Shown here: piece after piece, positions 6,825 to 7,399 of the stretch
Position numbering within the stretch: position 1 is the stretch's first letter
Layout: each line of letters begins with the position of its first letter
Source of the DNA: Propionibacteriaceae bacterium
Lineage (GTDB): Bacteria > Actinomycetota > Actinomycetes > Propionibacteriales > Propionibacteriaceae
Reading direction: 5' to 3'
Assembly (NCBI GenBank): GCA_031254155.1
Contig: JAIRVA010000008.1
Coordinates: forward strand, 1 to 7,399
Length of the DNA stretch: 7,399 bases
Notes under the pieces: generated by a model
Told to the model about the DNA's origin: nothing
The model's input: the letters and a program-made list of their open reading frames with translations, nothing else
Database searches by the model: none
Made by a program: the position numbers and the translations under genes

Positions 6825-6866
6825 CCCAGTCAAGTGCGCTACCACGCTGCGCCACAACCCGTACCT
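6823..6866 (-). pseudogene. 5' half copy of tRNA-Pro
   Basis: These 44 bp repeat 6702-6745 with one mismatch. They comprise five upstream bases, the acceptor 5' strand, the D arm and the anticodon arm through the GGGGG of the anticodon loop. Beyond that only a 9-bp match to the T-arm side remains (6805-6813 versus 6687-6695). No acceptor 3' strand exists, so it cannot make a tRNA. It is either a decayed tandem gene or an integration scar. Confidence 0.85.
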
Positions 6867-6921
6867 CTTCCAGCCGAAGCTGACGACTCCCCGCGCCCCG
6901 ACCGCCCCCTGCCCCGGTCCC

Positions 6922-7399
6922 CTACGTGGTCCACGCCCTCCACAGCCGCGCGTACTCCCCGTTCAGCCTCATCAGCTCGTCGTGGCTGCCCAGCTCGGCG
7001 ATCCGTCCGTCGATCACGACCGCGATCCGGTGCGCGTCGTGCGCGGTGTGGAGCCGGTGGGCGATGGCGACCACCGTCCGGCCCGTGAGCAGCGCGGACA
7101 TCGACCCCTCGACGTTCCGGGCCGTCGTCGGGTCGATCAGGCTGGTCGCTTCGTCCAGTACCAAGGTGTGCGGGTCCGCGATGACCAGGCGCGCCAGGGC
7201 GATCTGCTGGGCCTGGCCGGGGGTGAGCGCCGTCCGCCCGGAGCCCACCATCGTGTCCAGGCCGTCCGGCAGCCGCTCCACCCACTCCGCCGCCTCAACC
7301 GTCCGCAGGGCCTCCCACACCTCGTCGTCGCCCGTCGTGTCCTCGCGGGCGAGTACCACGTTGTCGCGTACCGTACCCACAAACACGTGGTGTTCCTGC
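6922..7399 (-). CDS. ABC exporter ATP-binding domain, C-terminal part, 5' end outside window
   Basis: The frame enters at the window edge and ends with TAG at 6922-6924, giving 158 visible residues plus a stop. It begins exactly at the Q-loop (QEHHVFVGTVRDN). Then follow a signature LTPGQAQQIALAR in place of LSGGQ (58-70), Walker B TLVLDEAT (78-85), the D-loop SLIDP, and the switch histidine in AIAHR (H114). The tail ends ELGSHDELMRLNGEYARLW, typical of exporter-type ATPases in which a membrane domain is fused N-terminally; that part lies outside. The substrate cannot be told. GC content is much higher than in the island, so this is probably the resident chromosome flank. Catalytic residues look intact apart from the variant signature, which also occurs in actinobacterial heterodimeric exporters. 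Confidence 0.93.
   Translation of the reverse strand, partial: QEHHVFVGTVRDNVVLAREDTTGDDEVWEALRTVEAAEWVERLPDGLDTMVGSGRTALTPGQAQQIALARLVIADPHTLVLDEATSLIDPTTARNVEGSMSALLTGRTVVAIAHRLHTAHDAHRIAVVIDGRIAELGSHDELMRLNGEYARLWRAWTT

Overview
This 7.4 kb stretch is a defence-type island next to a tRNA-Pro gene, most likely from a high-GC actinobacterium. The evidence is GC-rich codon use, GTG starts, and an exporter fragment that is very GC-rich (about 77% GC by hand count over 7021-7080). The island is less GC-rich: about 58% in the HIRAN gene (4261-4320) and about 43% in the intergenic block at 3181-3240. That contrast suggests acquired DNA to the left of the tRNA. I cannot name the species. All supported genes lie on the minus strand, so biological order runs from high to low coordinates.

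Right end (6667-7399): the C-terminal end of an ABC exporter ATPase, then a half copy of a tRNA-Pro (6823-6866), a promoter, and an intact tRNA-Pro(GGG) at 6667-6740. The half copy breaks off at the anticodon loop. This looks like a tandem duplication or integration scar and marks the island boundary.

Middle (5063-6561): a complete two-gene type IV toxin-antitoxin pair. The AbiEi-like antitoxin/repressor overlaps the AbiEii-like nucleotidyltransferase toxin by 4 bp (ATGA), and the antitoxin may be transcribed without a leader.

Centre (3533-4990): a stand-alone protein with a C-terminal HIRAN domain and an unrecognised N-terminal region, starting at a GTG behind a strong AGGAGG site. Overlapping its 3' end in another frame is a 105-codon stretch with no good start. 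It resembles the C-terminal half of TIR-like (DUF1863/ThsB-type) proteins and is probably a remnant. Upstream of the HIRAN gene, 4756-5062 holds only a doubtful 49-codon ORF.

Left (1-3077): a second AbiEi-like protein without an adjacent toxin, preceded by two overlapping palindromes that look like an operator. It is followed in the same direction by hsdR, the restriction-translocase subunit of a type I restriction-modification system. hsdR runs off the left edge, and hsdM and hsdS would have to lie outside the window. The 455 bp at 3078-3532 is AT-richer, carries a 19-bp imperfect direct repeat, and has no gene I can support.

Taken together: type I restriction, an AbiE pair, a lone AbiEi, a HIRAN protein and a TIR-like remnant are stacked beside a tRNA. 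The least explained parts are the HIRAN protein, the TIR-like remnant, the lone AbiEi with its palindromes in front of hsdR, and the repeat-bearing gap.
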